The position numbers were made by a program, and so were the translations under genes. From Oncomelania hupensis (taxonomy: Eukaryota; Mollusca; Gastropoda; Littorinimorpha; Pomatiopsidae): a stretch of DNA of 64,000 nucleotides. Position 1 is the stretch's first letter. Each line of letters opens with the position of its first letter. The DNA lies in the NCBI GenBank assembly GCA_036898135.1, contig CM072511.1, positions 73,770,117 to 73,834,116 on the forward strand, in the 5' to 3' direction. Positions 43,171 to 54,045 of this stretch are shown piece by piece. The notes under the pieces were generated by a model. It did no database searches and was not told where the DNA came from. It was given only the letters and a program-made list of their open reading frames with translations.

Positions 43171-43865
43171 CAGTGTCTCAGAGTGCAGCTGTTTTTAGTT
43201 CCCAAAGCGTAAGCTGCGGAACTATAGTGTTCATCCGGCGTCCTACGTCCGGTCGTCACTTTTGCGCACTTTTCTCTGAAACTAATGGTCGGATTTCTTT
43301 GAAACTGGGTATGTAGTTAGAACATAATGATCCCTACCGAATGACACAAATTTATGCATAATGGAGATGTCATGGTGATTTCATAATTTGCTGCAATTTG
43401 TTTTGTTTTATCTAATCAAATTTTTTTCCCAAACTACTGGAGGGATTTCATTCAAATTTGGTTTGTACTTCGACTTAACCTATGTCTCCAACGTAAAACC
43501 AAACTTCTGCAAATTGTATGTATGAGCGTGCATTGTACTGAGGCAAAGAAGTTTAGTTTCACAAAGAAGGAACATAACTCCCGGACACGCGAAAGCGAAA
43601 CTTGCCAGCGCCAACAAGCGCTCAGCGTGCAAGAAAATGGCCCACGGCATGGAACGAGACACTGTACTTTATAGCGGAAATTCTACGAAAAGACATGTGG
43701 GAGTGATCACTGCAATGCTATTAACTGCACAAATGGTCGTTACAAGTGCCCTGGACCTTCATTCTTCAGATTTTTGAAGGATGGAAAAAGCTGAGTATCA
43801 CAAATGATTGAAAACTATGCTTATTTGTAGATGAACGGGCCGTTTTAAGTGACATAAATCTTCTC
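43171..43865. other. Unassigned DNA, probable old repeat
   Basis: Two similar phrases (TGAAACTAATGGTCGGATTTC... and CAAACTACTGGAGGGATTTC..., each followed by TTGAAACTGGG/ TTCAAATTTGG) suggest a diverged internal duplication. No gene seen. Confidence 0.35.
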
Positions 43866-43920
<55 letters not shown>

Positions 43921-45215
43921 GACATTTATATAGCGCTATTACTTGTCTTTTTATAGACAAGCGCATAGCGCTTTACATGAAAAGAAAGAAACAAACATGA
44001 AACAACTTACAATATTGCATTAAAAATTATACAATGAGAACAAAAATAAAACCCCACACACAAATTTTTAAAAAAAGACATAAAGTTAATTTTCTGCAAA
44101 CAAGTCATCACAATCACAGCAAATCCACAAGCATGGCCAAAAGCAGAACAAATATGAGCTGCGGCTAGGGTCTATAGAATGAAGGATTTAGTCAGGATAG
44201 TAGAGTTTGAAGAGGTGAGATTTTAGAGCTTGCTTGAATGACTGTGGTCTGCTTGTGTCTGATGTTGGCTAGAAGAGTGTTCCATTGTCTGGGTGCACAA
44301 TAGGTGAATGCCCGTTCTCCGTACATTTTGGTGTTAGTTTTTTTAATGCAGAAAGAAGAAGAGCCAGAAGAAGAGCGATGAGTGCGAGAAGGGACATAGA
44401 CAGACAGCAGATCTAACAGGTATGAAGGGCAGGTTCCAGAGAAGAAATTGTGGCACAGTACGGACAGTTTGTATTTAATGCGGGCCTCTATGGGTAGACA
44501 ATGAAGCTTACGGAGTAGTGGAGTGATGTTATCGCGCTTTTTTGCCCTGAAGACTAGCCTAGCAGCACAATTATGGACTTTTTGAAGTTCGTCTATGAGA
44601 TGGCTCGGGCAGGAAGCCAGTAGGGCATTACAATAGTCTAGCCTAGACAAGACTAAAGCACAGACTAAGGTGATGGTTGCTTGAAGGGTTAAGTAGCAGC
44701 GAATGGAGCTGATCTGACGCAAGGCAGCATATGCTGATTTACAAACTAAGCGTCATGTCACTCGACATAAAAAAGCCAAGATTTCTAGCCGACTGAGATA
44801 AAGAGATTTCATGCTCTCCTACACTTATAGTGGTAGGCAAGGTGCAAGCTAAGGCAGTTCTGGTCTTTTTGATGTATGTAGATTATAGTCACACGACACT
44901 TTCGCATATAGGTGACTACTGGACCGATTTACATGTATACTGACACCAGCGGGCCAGTTGTTGGTAAAGGGGAAAATAATATGATCACACGTTGACCAAT
45001 CCGGGATTCGAACCAGCGACCTTTCGGTTACTAGCAAGACGCTCTTACCAACTGAGCTACCCGGCCCCACAAGGTCTTTTTGAACAGGAGAACCTCTGTT
45101 TTATCATCATTGAGCTTTAACTTGTTTTGTTTCATCCAGGATCGGACATCAGAAATGCAATTTTGTACAGTCTGGACATTGGCATCAATTTGTACCGGAA
45201 GACTTGATTTTAAAA
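43866..45215 (-). pseudogene. L2-like LINE 3' end, interrupted by a SINE
   Basis: The minus strand from 45215 reads DANVQTVQNCISDVRSWMKQNKLKLNDDKTEVLLFKKT, the region just after the RT catalytic motif. It resumes beyond the SINE (44873-45072) with RTALACTLPTISVG and continues into a 176-codon ORF (44192-44722; LSRLDYCNALLASCPSHL, LHCLPIEARIKYKLSVLCH). That block is typical of CR1/L2-group proteins. The 3' UTR ends with ATAGCGCTATATAAATG and an ATT array (43866-43919). It is 5'-truncated and frame-broken. Confidence 0.82.
44873..45072 (-). repeat. tRNA-derived SINE (family 3) with 11-bp TSD
   Basis: A 200-bp insertion flanked by GGTCTTTTTGA at 44862-44872 and 45073-45083. The minus strand starts with a tRNA-like head: GCCGGGTAGCTCAGTTGGTA (A box) and GGTCGCTGGTTCGAATCCCG (B box), about 45004-45066. 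The body ends near GTATGTAG-type sequence. The uninterrupted LINE frame on both sides confirms the boundaries. I call it a SINE, not a tRNA gene, because of the attached body and duplication. Confidence 0.9.
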
Positions 45216-45224
45216 GTAGTAGTA

Positions 45225-45304
<80 letters not shown>
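45216..45304. repeat. (AGT)n-(AAT)n microsatellite
   Basis: Three AGT units then ~26 AAT units between the L2-like LINE and the next RTE tail. Confidence 0.95.
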
Positions 45305-45919
45305 CCTATCCTATCCCGTAATTCGGAGGTCGCAGGGGCACCACAGATGATCGTTTACTCCATCTTTCCCTGTCCACAGCAACCCTGATTGTTTCGCTCA
45401 GTGTCAAACCAGTCCATTCTCAAATGTTGTCCTTCCACCTCTTTTTCGGTCTCCCTCTTCTTCTACCTCCTTGCACTGTGCCTTGCAGGATGGTCTTTGC
45501 AAGACCTGATGATCTGGTGACGTGGCCATACCATCGAAGTTTCCGTTTTTTTCTCCACTATGAGCAGGTCATCGTGTTGTCCAATGGCTTGTGTGATGAT
45601 CTGTCGGACTTCGTCGTTGGTGATGTGTTGGGTATGGGAAATGCCCAGAAGTCTTCTGTAGCACCTCATCTCCATGCTTTGTATTCTTGGTTGTAGATCT
45701 GCTGTGAGGGTTTATGTTTCGCAAGCGTATAGGAAGATGGAGATGACAAGGGAGCGTAGCAGTCTTACCTTGGAATGTAGGCTGATGGTCCTGTCCTTCC
45801 AAATTGGCTTCAACCTCGCCAGGGCAGCAGTTGTTTGTGCGATCATGGAGAAGACTTCCTGTCGGGACCCACGTGTCTGATACAATGGCTCCTTAATATT
45901 TGAAGCTATGGGTTTGCTG

Positions 45920-46240
45920 TCAATTTCCCCCCTACACCCCCTACACCCCATCCCTCCCGTTCATTTCCTCCCAGGTCATTTCTTCCTGTCAATTTCCCTC
46001 CTGGTCAATTCCCCCCAAGGAAACTTACTCCCTGGTTATTTCCCCCCGTTTATCAACTTCATCCCCATAGTCACTTCCCCCCATTTTTTTTTACTCCCTG
46101 GTTATTTCCCCCCATTTTTAATTTCATCCTCATAGTCACTTCCCCCCATTTTTTTTACTACCCGGTTATTTTCCCCTGTTATTGATTTCATCCTCAAAGT
46201 CACTTTCCCCCATTTTTTTTACTCCCCAGTTATTCCTCAC
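45920..46240 (+). repeat. C-rich subterminal repeats (left arm of the MULE)
   Basis: Repeated phrases such as GGTTATTTCCCCCCATTTTT and CATAGTCACTTCCCCCCATT, with a period near 65-72 bp at 46050-46230. Confidence 0.8.
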
Positions 46241-46413
46241 TCTCATTCCCATCTCAATCAAAATATTGTTGTTTGTTGTGTGGACGAGATTTTTTTTAGT
46301 GATCACTGAAAATCACTGAAAATGAACATAGCTCACTGTACTCACTATTTCTGTCTCCAATTTCTCATTTCTATTCACATTTTCAAAAGTCATTGCTTCA
46401 AAATCGCAACAAT

Positions 46414-46593
46414 ATGGCTGAGGTGACACACATAGAAATTGGTACATTCATGACATCTACAAAAGGCAAGACAATGATTGCGGACAAAAGTAATTACATC
46501 TACCACTATCAGAAGCCATTAGCAGGAAACAAACAACGTTTCAAATGTGAGTTCCACCATGACACAAAATGCATGGCAGCAATGCACATGATG
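46414..46593 (+). CDS. FLYWCH-type zinc-finger first exon inside the MULE
   Basis: ATG at 46414 (AATATGGCTG context) opens 60 codons: EIGTFMTSTKGKTMIADKS, then YIYHYQKPLAGNKQRFKCEF and CMAAMHM. The spacing (phenylalanine, SxKGK, tyrosines, RFKC, C) matches the N-terminal two thirds of a FLYWCH zinc finger. ATG|GTAAGTG at 46591-46600 is a near-consensus splice donor that would end the exon inside the domain. FLYWCH fingers are found in MULE transposases and related host genes. The second exon is not visible; a CR1-like fragment follows within 20 bp. Confidence 0.5.
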
Positions 46594-46609
46594 GTAAGTG
46601 TTACTTATT

Positions 46610-47277
46610 GTATTGTAGTGAAGTAATTAATAAGGCAAATAAAACTCTCGGAATTATACGGCGATGTTTTTTGTATCTAGATAGATCATCATTTGTACAA
46701 CTTTACAAGTCCTTGGTTAGACCTCTTCTAGAATATGGCAATATTGTTTGGTACCCTTTATTAAAGAGACATTCCGCTGCTATTGAGCGTGTACAGAGGA
46801 GAGCAACTAAAATGGTTCCAGGACTGAAAGATATTTCTTACAGAGACAGACTGGAATCATTATGTCTGCCAAGCCTAAAAGCCAGAAGAGTGAGAGGAGA
46901 CCTAATACAAGCTTATAAAATTTTTAATAATATTGATGAATTAGATACTAACAAATTTTTTGAACTAAACAAATTTGATATAACAAGAAACTCTGTTAAC
47001 AAATTATTTATTAAGCATAGCCGTACTAATCTTCGAAAACATACTTTTAGTAATAGAGTTGCACCTCTATGGAACAAACTTCCACAAAATATTAAACAGG
47101 CAAAAACTTTAAACAGTTTCAAAAATCTTATTGATGAACAAGAGATTTTAAAATCTATAAAATATGATTTTGATAGTTGAGCGTCTTGAGCCGGCTTATA
47201 TCAGACCTGAAATATATGTGCTAATGATGGGACATTAAATAAGCCGTGAGGCTTAACGATCACTATGATCTAGTCCC
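46610..47277 (+). pseudogene. CR1-like LINE C-terminal fragment inside the MULE
   Basis: An open frame to the stop at 47178-47180 reads ANKTLGIIRRCFLYLD, YKSLVRPLLEYGNIVWYPLL, IERVQRRATKMVPGL, RRVRGDLIQAYKIFNN and PLWNKLPQNIKQAKTLNSFK. That is the conserved C-terminus of CR1-group LINE proteins, downstream of the RT catalytic core. It is 5'-truncated. A short 3' UTR runs to the ACT/AAT array at 47278. Confidence 0.82.
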
Positions 47278-47403
47278 TACACTACTACTACTACTACTAC
47301 TACTACTAATAATAATAATAATAATAATAATACCGGATGCTAATACGCCCTTTACATCGAATGATATCAAACTCAAAGCGCGGCGACCTATACCAACATA
47401 CAC
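47278..47403. repeat. (ACT)n-(AAT)n array and SINE family 2 fragment
   Basis: ACT 47278-47308, AAT 47309-47332, then ~70 bp (CCGGATGCTAATACGCCC... to CCAACATACACGCTCAC) matching the 3' part of SINE family 2. Confidence 0.85.
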
Positions 47404-47404
47404 G

Positions 47405-47685
47405 CTCACGAGGATGAAATTACGACAGGGGGGGAATTTTGTGGGGAGGAAAAGTCCTGGGGGCACATAATCCCGGGGATGAAATTGCGACAGGGATGGG
47501 GGGGGGGGTGATTTTCTCGGGAGGATAAGTCCTGGGGGGAAATAACCCTGGGGAGGAAATTGCGACAGGGGGGAATTTACTCGGGAGGATCTATCCCAGG
47601 GAAGAAATGATCTGGGGGGAAATGACCGGGGGTGGGGGGGGGGAAATGACCGGGGAGGAAATCACTGGGGAGGAAATGACTGGAT
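47405..47685 (+). repeat. G-rich subterminal repeats (right arm of the MULE)
   Basis: Repeats of GGGGAAATGACCGGGG and GGGAGGAAATTGCGACAGGG, the reverse complement in style of the left-arm motifs. Confidence 0.8.
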
Positions 47686-48225
47686 ACCGAAGCTATGCAC
47701 TGTGTTGAGGGATTGACGTTGGACTTTGATGTCCGTGTTGATGCCATTGTTGTGGTGTTGTTGGTCTTCATTTTGGTCTTCTCTGCACTTATTTCCATTC
47801 CATAGGCTCTGGAGGTGGTGTCAAGCCTCTGTACCAGCTGTTCAAGTTCTTGTTCCTGTCCAGCCAATTCATCAATGTCATCCGCAAAACGAAGGTTGGA
47901 GATTTTTCTATCCCTTATGCTGACTGTGCCTTCGCGATCTGCAAGGGCATCTGACATGATGCGCTCTGGAAAGATATTAAAAAGTGTTGGAGAGAGTAGG
48001 CCTTCTTGATGCACACCGATTGTTGTTTTGAACGATGGCGCTGTTGTGGAGGACTGCACTAGTAGCCTTGTCATATAGGCTTTTGATGACTTCAATAATT
48101 TTAGGGGTGATGTTGTATACCCTCATGGTTGCCCATAGAGCTGCATGCCAGACTCGGTCAAATGCCTTCTTGAAGTCTACGTACACATGATATAGGTGTT
48201 GTTGGTGCTGTAGGTACACATCTTC

Positions 48226-48846
48226 CTAGCGCCAAAACCTAATAATAACAAATATCACGAGATAATTACAATTATCATTGAAAAATTACAAATATCTCCG
48301 CGTGGTCATGTTTAATTTTCAGTTGTAGCTCTAGCAATCCGTGTGGAAATGGGCCAAACCCGAATATTGTAATTTTCACTTGATAATTACAATTTTTACG
48401 TGGTAGTTGTAAATATGTCTTCATATTTGTAATTATCACATGATATTTGTAATATTATCACATGATTTTTGGCGCTAGTAGATGTGAATGTGAATTACAC
48501 AGAACACGTGTTAATTATTATTATTACTGATACCTGTAAATGCACGTTTTGGAGCTAGTATGCCACCTTAGTCAGAATTAAGCATGATCAAGTAAAAATT
48601 ATAATTATGAAATGGTATGTTTATTATGTGTATGATAATTATTATGTGATAATTACAATGTTCGGTTTTGGCGCATTTCCAGGCGGATCGATAGAGCCAA
48701 AACTGAACATTAAACATGATCACGCAGATATTTCTAATTATCAATAACTGTAATTATCCCATGATAATTATAATTATCCCATGATATTTGTAATTTTGTC
48801 ATGATATTTGTAATTATCAGGTTTTTTGCGCTAGTAGGCCGTCATA
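48226..48846. mobile_element. Palindromic MITE (foldback), copy 2
   Basis: Starts TAGCGCCAAAACCTAATAAT and ends with its inverse (TTATCAGGTTTTTTGCGCTA). The arms match copy 1 (18293-18877), including CGCGTGGTCATGTTTAATTT and its partner near 48705-48725. About 620 bp, no ORF. It lies directly against the 5' edge of the split RTE copy. Confidence 0.82.
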
Positions 48847-49413
48847 GTTATCAACTTGTTGTTTTTTTTAATAAATAAAAAAAAAGATCGAAGCCATGGT
48901 GGTTTTTTGTTGTTGTTCAAGCTGATCTAGTTTTAGGCTGCATTTTTTTGTTTTTGCCATCTGGAGATTTTTGGAGTGCTAGAATATCGATTTTTGGTCA
49001 CCAAGTTTGGTCTCATGCTTCGTCACTCTGAAACACGTAATAGATGTTCATATATCTGATTTATATACAAACCATTTTTTGCACTTATATTATTATACAA
49101 TTTTTTCTCACCTAAAGGATCATTTATTTATTGTTTTACAAGCATCTGTACGTATTTACTGCACATTCTGGGTAATTTAAATAGCGGCCGATTAGCAGCA
49201 TTCGACACTCGAGGTTTGTCTACTTGTCGCTATGGCCTTGGTCCTGATTTGGCTCGGAAGAGTCCGCTGGACCTAAAGCAATAATCATGTAATGTATTGG
49301 ATTGCCTCCCCTGAGTTTTCTATCACGATGACCGCTCATCATTATTTATATAGCAGTCTTTCAGAATGATCCTTCTTTATTTTAACTGAATATTCTTTGC
49401 TTGAACCTAAATC
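48847..49413. other. Unassigned DNA with one GGTCC...GGACC repeat
   Basis: The repeat block (GGTCCTGATTTGGCTCGGAA...) is at 49240-49285; the remainder shows nothing recognisable. Confidence 0.45.
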
Positions 49414-49505
<92 letters not shown>

Positions 49506-49880
49506 AGGATGCTATACGCGCCTGTCCCCAAATCATTCAGGCTCAAAACGCGGCGTTCTATACCAACATACACGCTCACCTGTCTCATCCACCCTCACAC
49601 ACACCAAATACACATCCATCACTCACACAGGTGGTGTAAAGGCAGGGAGATCGCTATTGGAAGACGGAAAGAAAATCGAATTTTTTTTTTTGAAATTTTT
49701 ATATTGACTGCGTCCTGTACCATTATTGAAGGGAGGGAGGAAACCGGAGTGCCCGGAGAAAACCCTCGGTGACCTCAATAGTCTCGTACCTAAGTCACAT
49801 ACGTTCGCCCCTTGCGGGAATCGAACCCGCGACCTTCGGCATAGGAAACCGGCGACTTATCCACTACGCCACGAGGCCAC
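49414..49880 (-). repeat. tRNA-derived SINE (family 2), near-complete
   Basis: The minus strand from 49880 opens with a tRNA-like head: CCTCGTGGCGTAGTGGATAA (A box region) and GGTCGCGGGTTCGATTCCCG (B box; 49816-49827 on the plus strand). A ~300-bp body and an ATT tail (49414-49504) follow. Other copies: 41894-42320 and 47333-47403. Confidence 0.9.
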
Positions 49881-49885
49881 CCCAA

Positions 49886-50444
49886 AAATCAAAACTTATG
49901 TATCTCGAGTGACGTCAAAGTTAAGATGTAAAATATATATCCTTTGAACTTGGTATGCAGTAAGAGGGAGTAGGGACCTTAGTCAACACTGAACCACCAG
50001 AGCAATCATACTGCTATGGTAGTTTGGGTATAAAGTTAGTCGTACTAGTCTATATGATCTTGTTTTGTTTGTCGTTTTACCCTCAGGTCGTCAACCAGCT
50101 TCGAACCACTGACCGCACGGACTGCGATGTCATCGCTTGACATTCAATGCTTCAATTGTTTTTGCCGTTGGGTACACCACCGAGGCAACTGTGTCTCAGG
50201 GTCATATTATCAGGGTCACATTATTTTTGTTTCGGAGCTGTAGGTCGTCAGTCGGTTTCTAACCACTGCCTGTACAGGCTGCAATGTTATTTCTTAACAT
50301 TTAGTACTTCCACTGTTCTGCCCTTATATACACCATTGCGGTATATAAGAATTCCAGCCCCGAAAATCAGTCAGTTAATCTCTATCAGTAATAAATTAAC
50401 AATCCTTAATGTTTATATGAAATGGTTAAAGGCAGCTCGTACCT
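49886..50444. other. Unassigned DNA
   Basis: If the ORF at 50445-50957 is a real exon, this is the beginning of its downstream intron. No repeat recognised except short phrases repeated around 50090-50180 and 50230-50340 (CGTCAACCAGCTTCGAACCACTGACC versus CGTCAGTCGGTTTCTAACCACTGCC), a diverged ~150-bp tandem pair. Confidence 0.4.
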
Positions 50445-50957
50445 ATATTTCCCATAGGGCGAGGGATTGGCAATGTGAACAGTCATCTGGTTCTTGGACA
50501 GTGACACCAGGTGCTCACACTCCTTGGTGGTGATGAAGAACACGTCCTTACAGTTCAGACTGTGCATGTAGTTATAGGCTGCGGTGGCCCAGCGGTGGTC
50601 CCGAGCCTCCAACCCGCCTGAAGACTGGAACCCTCCTCCTCCACCAGGCACTGAGGAATGTAATTGCGAATGTAACTTGGAAGAAGATGGTGAAAATTGT
50701 TGAGGGTCTGGGGGATTTGAATTTGAATGACCTTTTAGAATCGGCTGGTTTGACGATTCCACCTCGTCATAATCAGCGTCTCTATCGCTACTGCTGAAAA
50801 CAGCTGTGTGGGGACCTGGTGCATGGTCTCTAGCTTCGTGATTATGTCGACGGTGGTGTATTGATGGAATAGCACAATGCACGATATTTACGGTCAGAAA
50901 GATTACATGCATAGTATGCAGAACTATATCCATGTGCTTCACGCTTCTCAGAAGCAT
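50445..50957 (-). CDS. Putative first coding exon of a secreted or membrane protein
   Basis: From ATG 50957 on the minus strand: residues 1-28 contain a hydrophobic run (DIVLHTMHVIFLTVNIVHC) suited to a signal peptide or anchor. A Ser/Pro/His-rich region with a GGGGG tract follows, then a more ordered segment (ATAAYNYMHSLNCKDVFFIT; TTKECEHLVSLSKN). The exon would end near 50444-50449 at a possible donor (ATAG|GTACGAG). ~170 residues, well-mixed composition, no similarity to the transposon families here. I do not recognise the protein. It is the best host-gene candidate in the window, but one long ORF is weak proof. Confidence 0.45.
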
Positions 50958-51861
50958 TTTGATTTTTAACCTCTGTAACACTGTAAATGAAGCCGGGGAG
51001 ATTTTAAGTTAAATTTCAGACAGCTACGGCAGCAAAGAACATTAGTTTTAGCTGTCCAATTCAAGCGTGTTTCAACAAAGATTTTCTCAATAACCCTTAA
51101 TGATAGCATCAAAACACGAATATTAGAACAGTACTCATGAATGCTACATATAATGCTGTAAAGTTCCTCAAAGAAGATTCACATCTGCACAATACTGCAC
51201 TTTGCATGCGACATCCACAATGATGACCACTGCAGTGACAACTGACGGAACACTAGCGTTAAAGGATTCTCGATACTACTTAATAAACATTTGTTTTCCA
51301 AATACAGTTTTAAAATAGTAGCCGAAAATCCAAACTGTCGTCACAAGTTTCACATCAAACTGTCGCCCACATCTATTAAATTGAATATGAACCCTTGTTC
51401 AAAATGCGAAAAATCGTTTAAAGAGATAGAGATGACACACACGTTTCATTTTCAACAGTGCGAATTTTCTTGTCGCTGTTCTCTCTAGGTTTAATCTTAA
51501 TTAAACAAAATTAAAAATTGAATTAGTGGCCAATTCGAACTATGTGCAAACTAAAATGTATCATAATGTGATTAGGCTTAGAAAACCCCAACGACAATGC
51601 AAATATGAATAACTTAAAAGTGCATAGAAAATAATAATCAACATCGGTCATTTTTTTAGATAATGCAACGAAAGAAAAAAAATGGAAAGAAAAGTGAAAT
51701 ACCGACCGCCGATCAACTACATACGGCTTCAGAATAATTTGAGATAAGTTGATGTACCTGTAAATATATGTATATATATTTTACATTCTTGAGATATAGA
51801 GCAAAAGGTAGAAAATAATAGACCTTGAGCATTGTGGTAGAACAAATCTAATGGTACGGGA
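50958..51861. other. Unassigned DNA (possible 5' flank of the 50445-50957 gene)
   Basis: No repeat or domain recognised. It may include the promoter and 5' UTR of the minus-strand exon; I see no convincing core promoter. Confidence 0.35.
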
Positions 51862-51960
51862 AGCTGGTCACTAACCCTAGTAAAATTCCTATGAAGTTTG
51901 GAGGAATGGCTCTTGAAATATGGCTGACCGATGAACAGACCGACTGTTTGCTCGTTCTGA
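51862..51960 (+). repeat. GGCCACTAACC dispersed repeat, copy 2
   Basis: GGTCACTAACCCTAGTAA, CTATGAAGTTTGG and CTTGAAATATGGC phrases. Confidence 0.55.
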
Positions 51961-52377
51961 TTCCCAGCTATATTAAGTAAGTCTACAAATACAAACAGTC
52001 TAATTCACGCTGAGATGACTCTCTGATCTTAAAGTTATTTGGGCTGATACTTGATGTTACGGCTAACCATACAACAGTGGTGTCACAGCACCCCGACGAT
52101 TCCGTCACACTTAGGCGACGATAAAAACAAGCTGCAATTTTTATACGCCTATCGGAAAAGGTCTGATTCATCATTGCGTACTAAGAATCTTTCCTATTCT
52201 CATGTTATCTCGTTTAAACGGTTTGCTTCAGTTTCATTTACATTGTTTTCTACCATTTTCCACCTACAAAATGATAAAAAATAAGGTTTTCATAAGTTGT
52301 AAAATAGTTATTCTTAACAGTAAGATTTTTTCACCACGAGTGTTTCACAAGACTACACAGTTTCCCAGTGAACAAGC

Positions 52378-52378
<1 letters not shown>
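51961..52378. other. Unassigned AT-rich DNA
   Basis: Nothing recognised. Confidence 0.4.

Positions 52379-52473
<95 letters not shown>
52379..52473. repeat. (AAT)n microsatellite
   Basis: About 31 AAT units. Confidence 0.97.
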
Positions 52474-52474
<1 letters not shown>

Positions 52475-52967
52475 GCAACTTATTTTACCGCTATGTCTAT
52501 CCCAATGTTCACTTCCTCTGAACCGATGTGAATTTATTTGAAATTGCCAGAGACCAAGATAAATACATTTACTATTTGTATTACAGCTGCACGTATACTT
52601 CAACAACAACAAAAAAGTTGACATTTATATAGCCGGCAAAGGTAGAAAACTGTTTAAAATGTCATCACACTCAGACAAGTAACATTATTGATAATTCAGT
52701 CCACGAAAACACTAGTATAGAACGAGCTAGCGAAGTCAACTGATAGTTTACAGCACAGAAACTGAAGAAAGCTCCCGAGATGAATGAAGGAATGGGTGGT
52801 TGCCGCCCGAAGGATGGGAGTCAAAGAAATACCGTTAATATACCGGGCGTAGTAGAGTTCACGCCTTTCAACTCTTACCCGCCCTGCTGTCGGATCCAGA
52901 CCGCCTTCCGGTCCGTGGCGCTGACTGTATTAAGCACGTTACTGCATCCCCGAAAACACAGTTACGT
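52474..52967. other. Unassigned DNA
   Basis: Nothing recognised; 52860-52960 may belong to the degenerate repeat that follows. Confidence 0.35.
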
Positions 52968-53105
52968 CCTCCAGAAAAGTATCAAAGGTTTCTCTATAGC
53001 CTTTCGGTCCTAGGGGAGCTTCTCTGTTCTCGTGGCCAGCTTTGTGATGGTGTTGCGCTGTATCGTTCCTTCTGTCAATCAGTTGTCCCATCCAAGTTGG
53101 TAAAC
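52968..53105 (-). repeat. Degenerate relative of the 5S-like SINE
   Basis: The right end has TCCCATCCAAGTTGGTAA (5S C-box-like on the minus strand) and the left part TAGCCTTTCGGTCCTAGGGG resembles TAGCCTTGTGGCCGTAGGGG at 56679-56698. Confidence 0.4.
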
Positions 53106-53757
53106 GGGCACGAATATGCTAAACCACGAAACAGTAGCATGTTCCTTTACCACTCCCTATGGTGCAATTCCATGCAGTTAAAACAATCAGAAAAGTCGGA
53201 TTTCTAATAAAACCAAGGTGTTACAGCAAAGCAAAGCAGGATAAGAGGGGAAAATTGTTTCTGCTGCAGCACAAAATATGCAATATATCTGTCAAACATT
53301 CTAATCTTTTCTTTGTCACTTCTAAAACTTATTCTTATCATTTCGATGAGGAAGACGTTAATAAAATAACCAACCATTCTAAACTAGTCTCCTCCATTTT
53401 TCAAAATCATTTATGTGCATTTTATTACCAAGAGTATTTTTCAAGAAAGTCATCTTTCCGATGAGAACTCCCTTTGTCGGATCGCTTGCATCACCTTCGG
53501 TAGAAGCACCACCACCATTATCATCTTAATAATCATCATCATTATTACCATAATCGTCACCCATAATGACACAAAAGAGTCCCGCATTCATTCACATAAT
53601 GGCCATGATGTGCTTAAAGCCCTGGGCCATGCATGGAAGCATCTGAATAAAAACAAGAAAACAAAATTGGTTCAGCAGTATAGAATACACATTTTTATCA
53701 AAGAATTGACCCCAGCCATCTCGACCTTTGAGGTAGAGAAAATACGATGGCCCGAGT
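53106..53757. other. Unassigned DNA
   Basis: ORFs 53159-53464 and 53415-53819 have no domain and include an ATC/ATT-rich run (53510-53560). Confidence 0.35.
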
Positions 53758-53925
53758 CGCTGGCCACTAACCATAGTCATGTTCTGTGTTTCTATACAAA
53801 ATTGTTCAGGGGTTCTTGAGATAAAGCGTGCAACGGACACACAGCAAGCCATTGGATAACACGGTGACATGCTCACAGTGGTGAAAAAACGGAAACTACG
53901 ATGGTATGGCCACGTCACCAGCATT
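53758..53925 (+). repeat. GGCCACTAACC repeat (copy 3) joined to a 90-bp RTE fragment
   Basis: 53758-53838 carries CTGGCCACTAACCATAGT and TTCTTGAGATAAAGCGTGCA. 53833-53925 matches the RTE C-terminal coding region (RQTITQAIGQHDDLLTVVKKRKLRWYGHVT equivalent) without a tail. Confidence 0.7.
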
Positions 53926-53961
53926 GAACAAAACTGAAGAATGTTAAATAAGTGGGACTAC

Positions 53962-54044
<83 letters not shown>
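53962..54044. repeat. (AAT)n microsatellite at a LINE 3' end
   Basis: About 27 AAT units directly beyond the 3' end of the next LINE; probably its tail. Confidence 0.95.

Positions 54045-54045
<1 letters not shown>

Larger units (their letters stand above)
45911..47688 (+). mobile_element. Mutator-like (MULE) element, 9-bp TSD, FLYWCH exon
   Basis: GAAGCTATG at 45902-45910 and 47689-47697 is an exact 9-bp target duplication, proven by the interrupted RTE. The termini are imperfect inverted repeats: GGTTTGCTGTCAATTTCC and, inverted, GGTATCCAGTCATTTCC. Both subterminal regions (45920-46240 C-rich; 47405-47685 G-rich) consist of many TCATTTCCCCCC-like motifs pointing inwards, plausible transposase binding sites. 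Inside are a FLYWCH zinc-finger exon, a CR1-like fragment, microsatellites and a SINE piece. There is no transposase catalytic domain, so it is non-autonomous. A 9-bp duplication plus FLYWCH fits the Mutator superfamily. Confidence 0.82.
45305..48225 (-). mobile_element. RTE LINE copy split by a Mutator-like element
   Basis: 45305-45910 is the RTE tail and C-terminus, 47689-48225 the RT region (DFKKAFDRVWHAALWATMRVYN, FADDIDELAG). The two parts join at GAAGCTATG, which is present once in other RTE copies and twice here around the insertion. The copy is 5'-truncated and frameshifted. Confidence 0.9.

Noticed and set aside
45004..45066. tRNA gene on the minus strand
   Set aside because: The tRNA-like part is the head of a 200-bp SINE with an 11-bp target duplication; no free-standing gene.
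49800..49880. tRNA gene on the minus strand
   Set aside because: Good A and B boxes, but the body and ATT tail are shared with two other copies, so it is SINE family 2.
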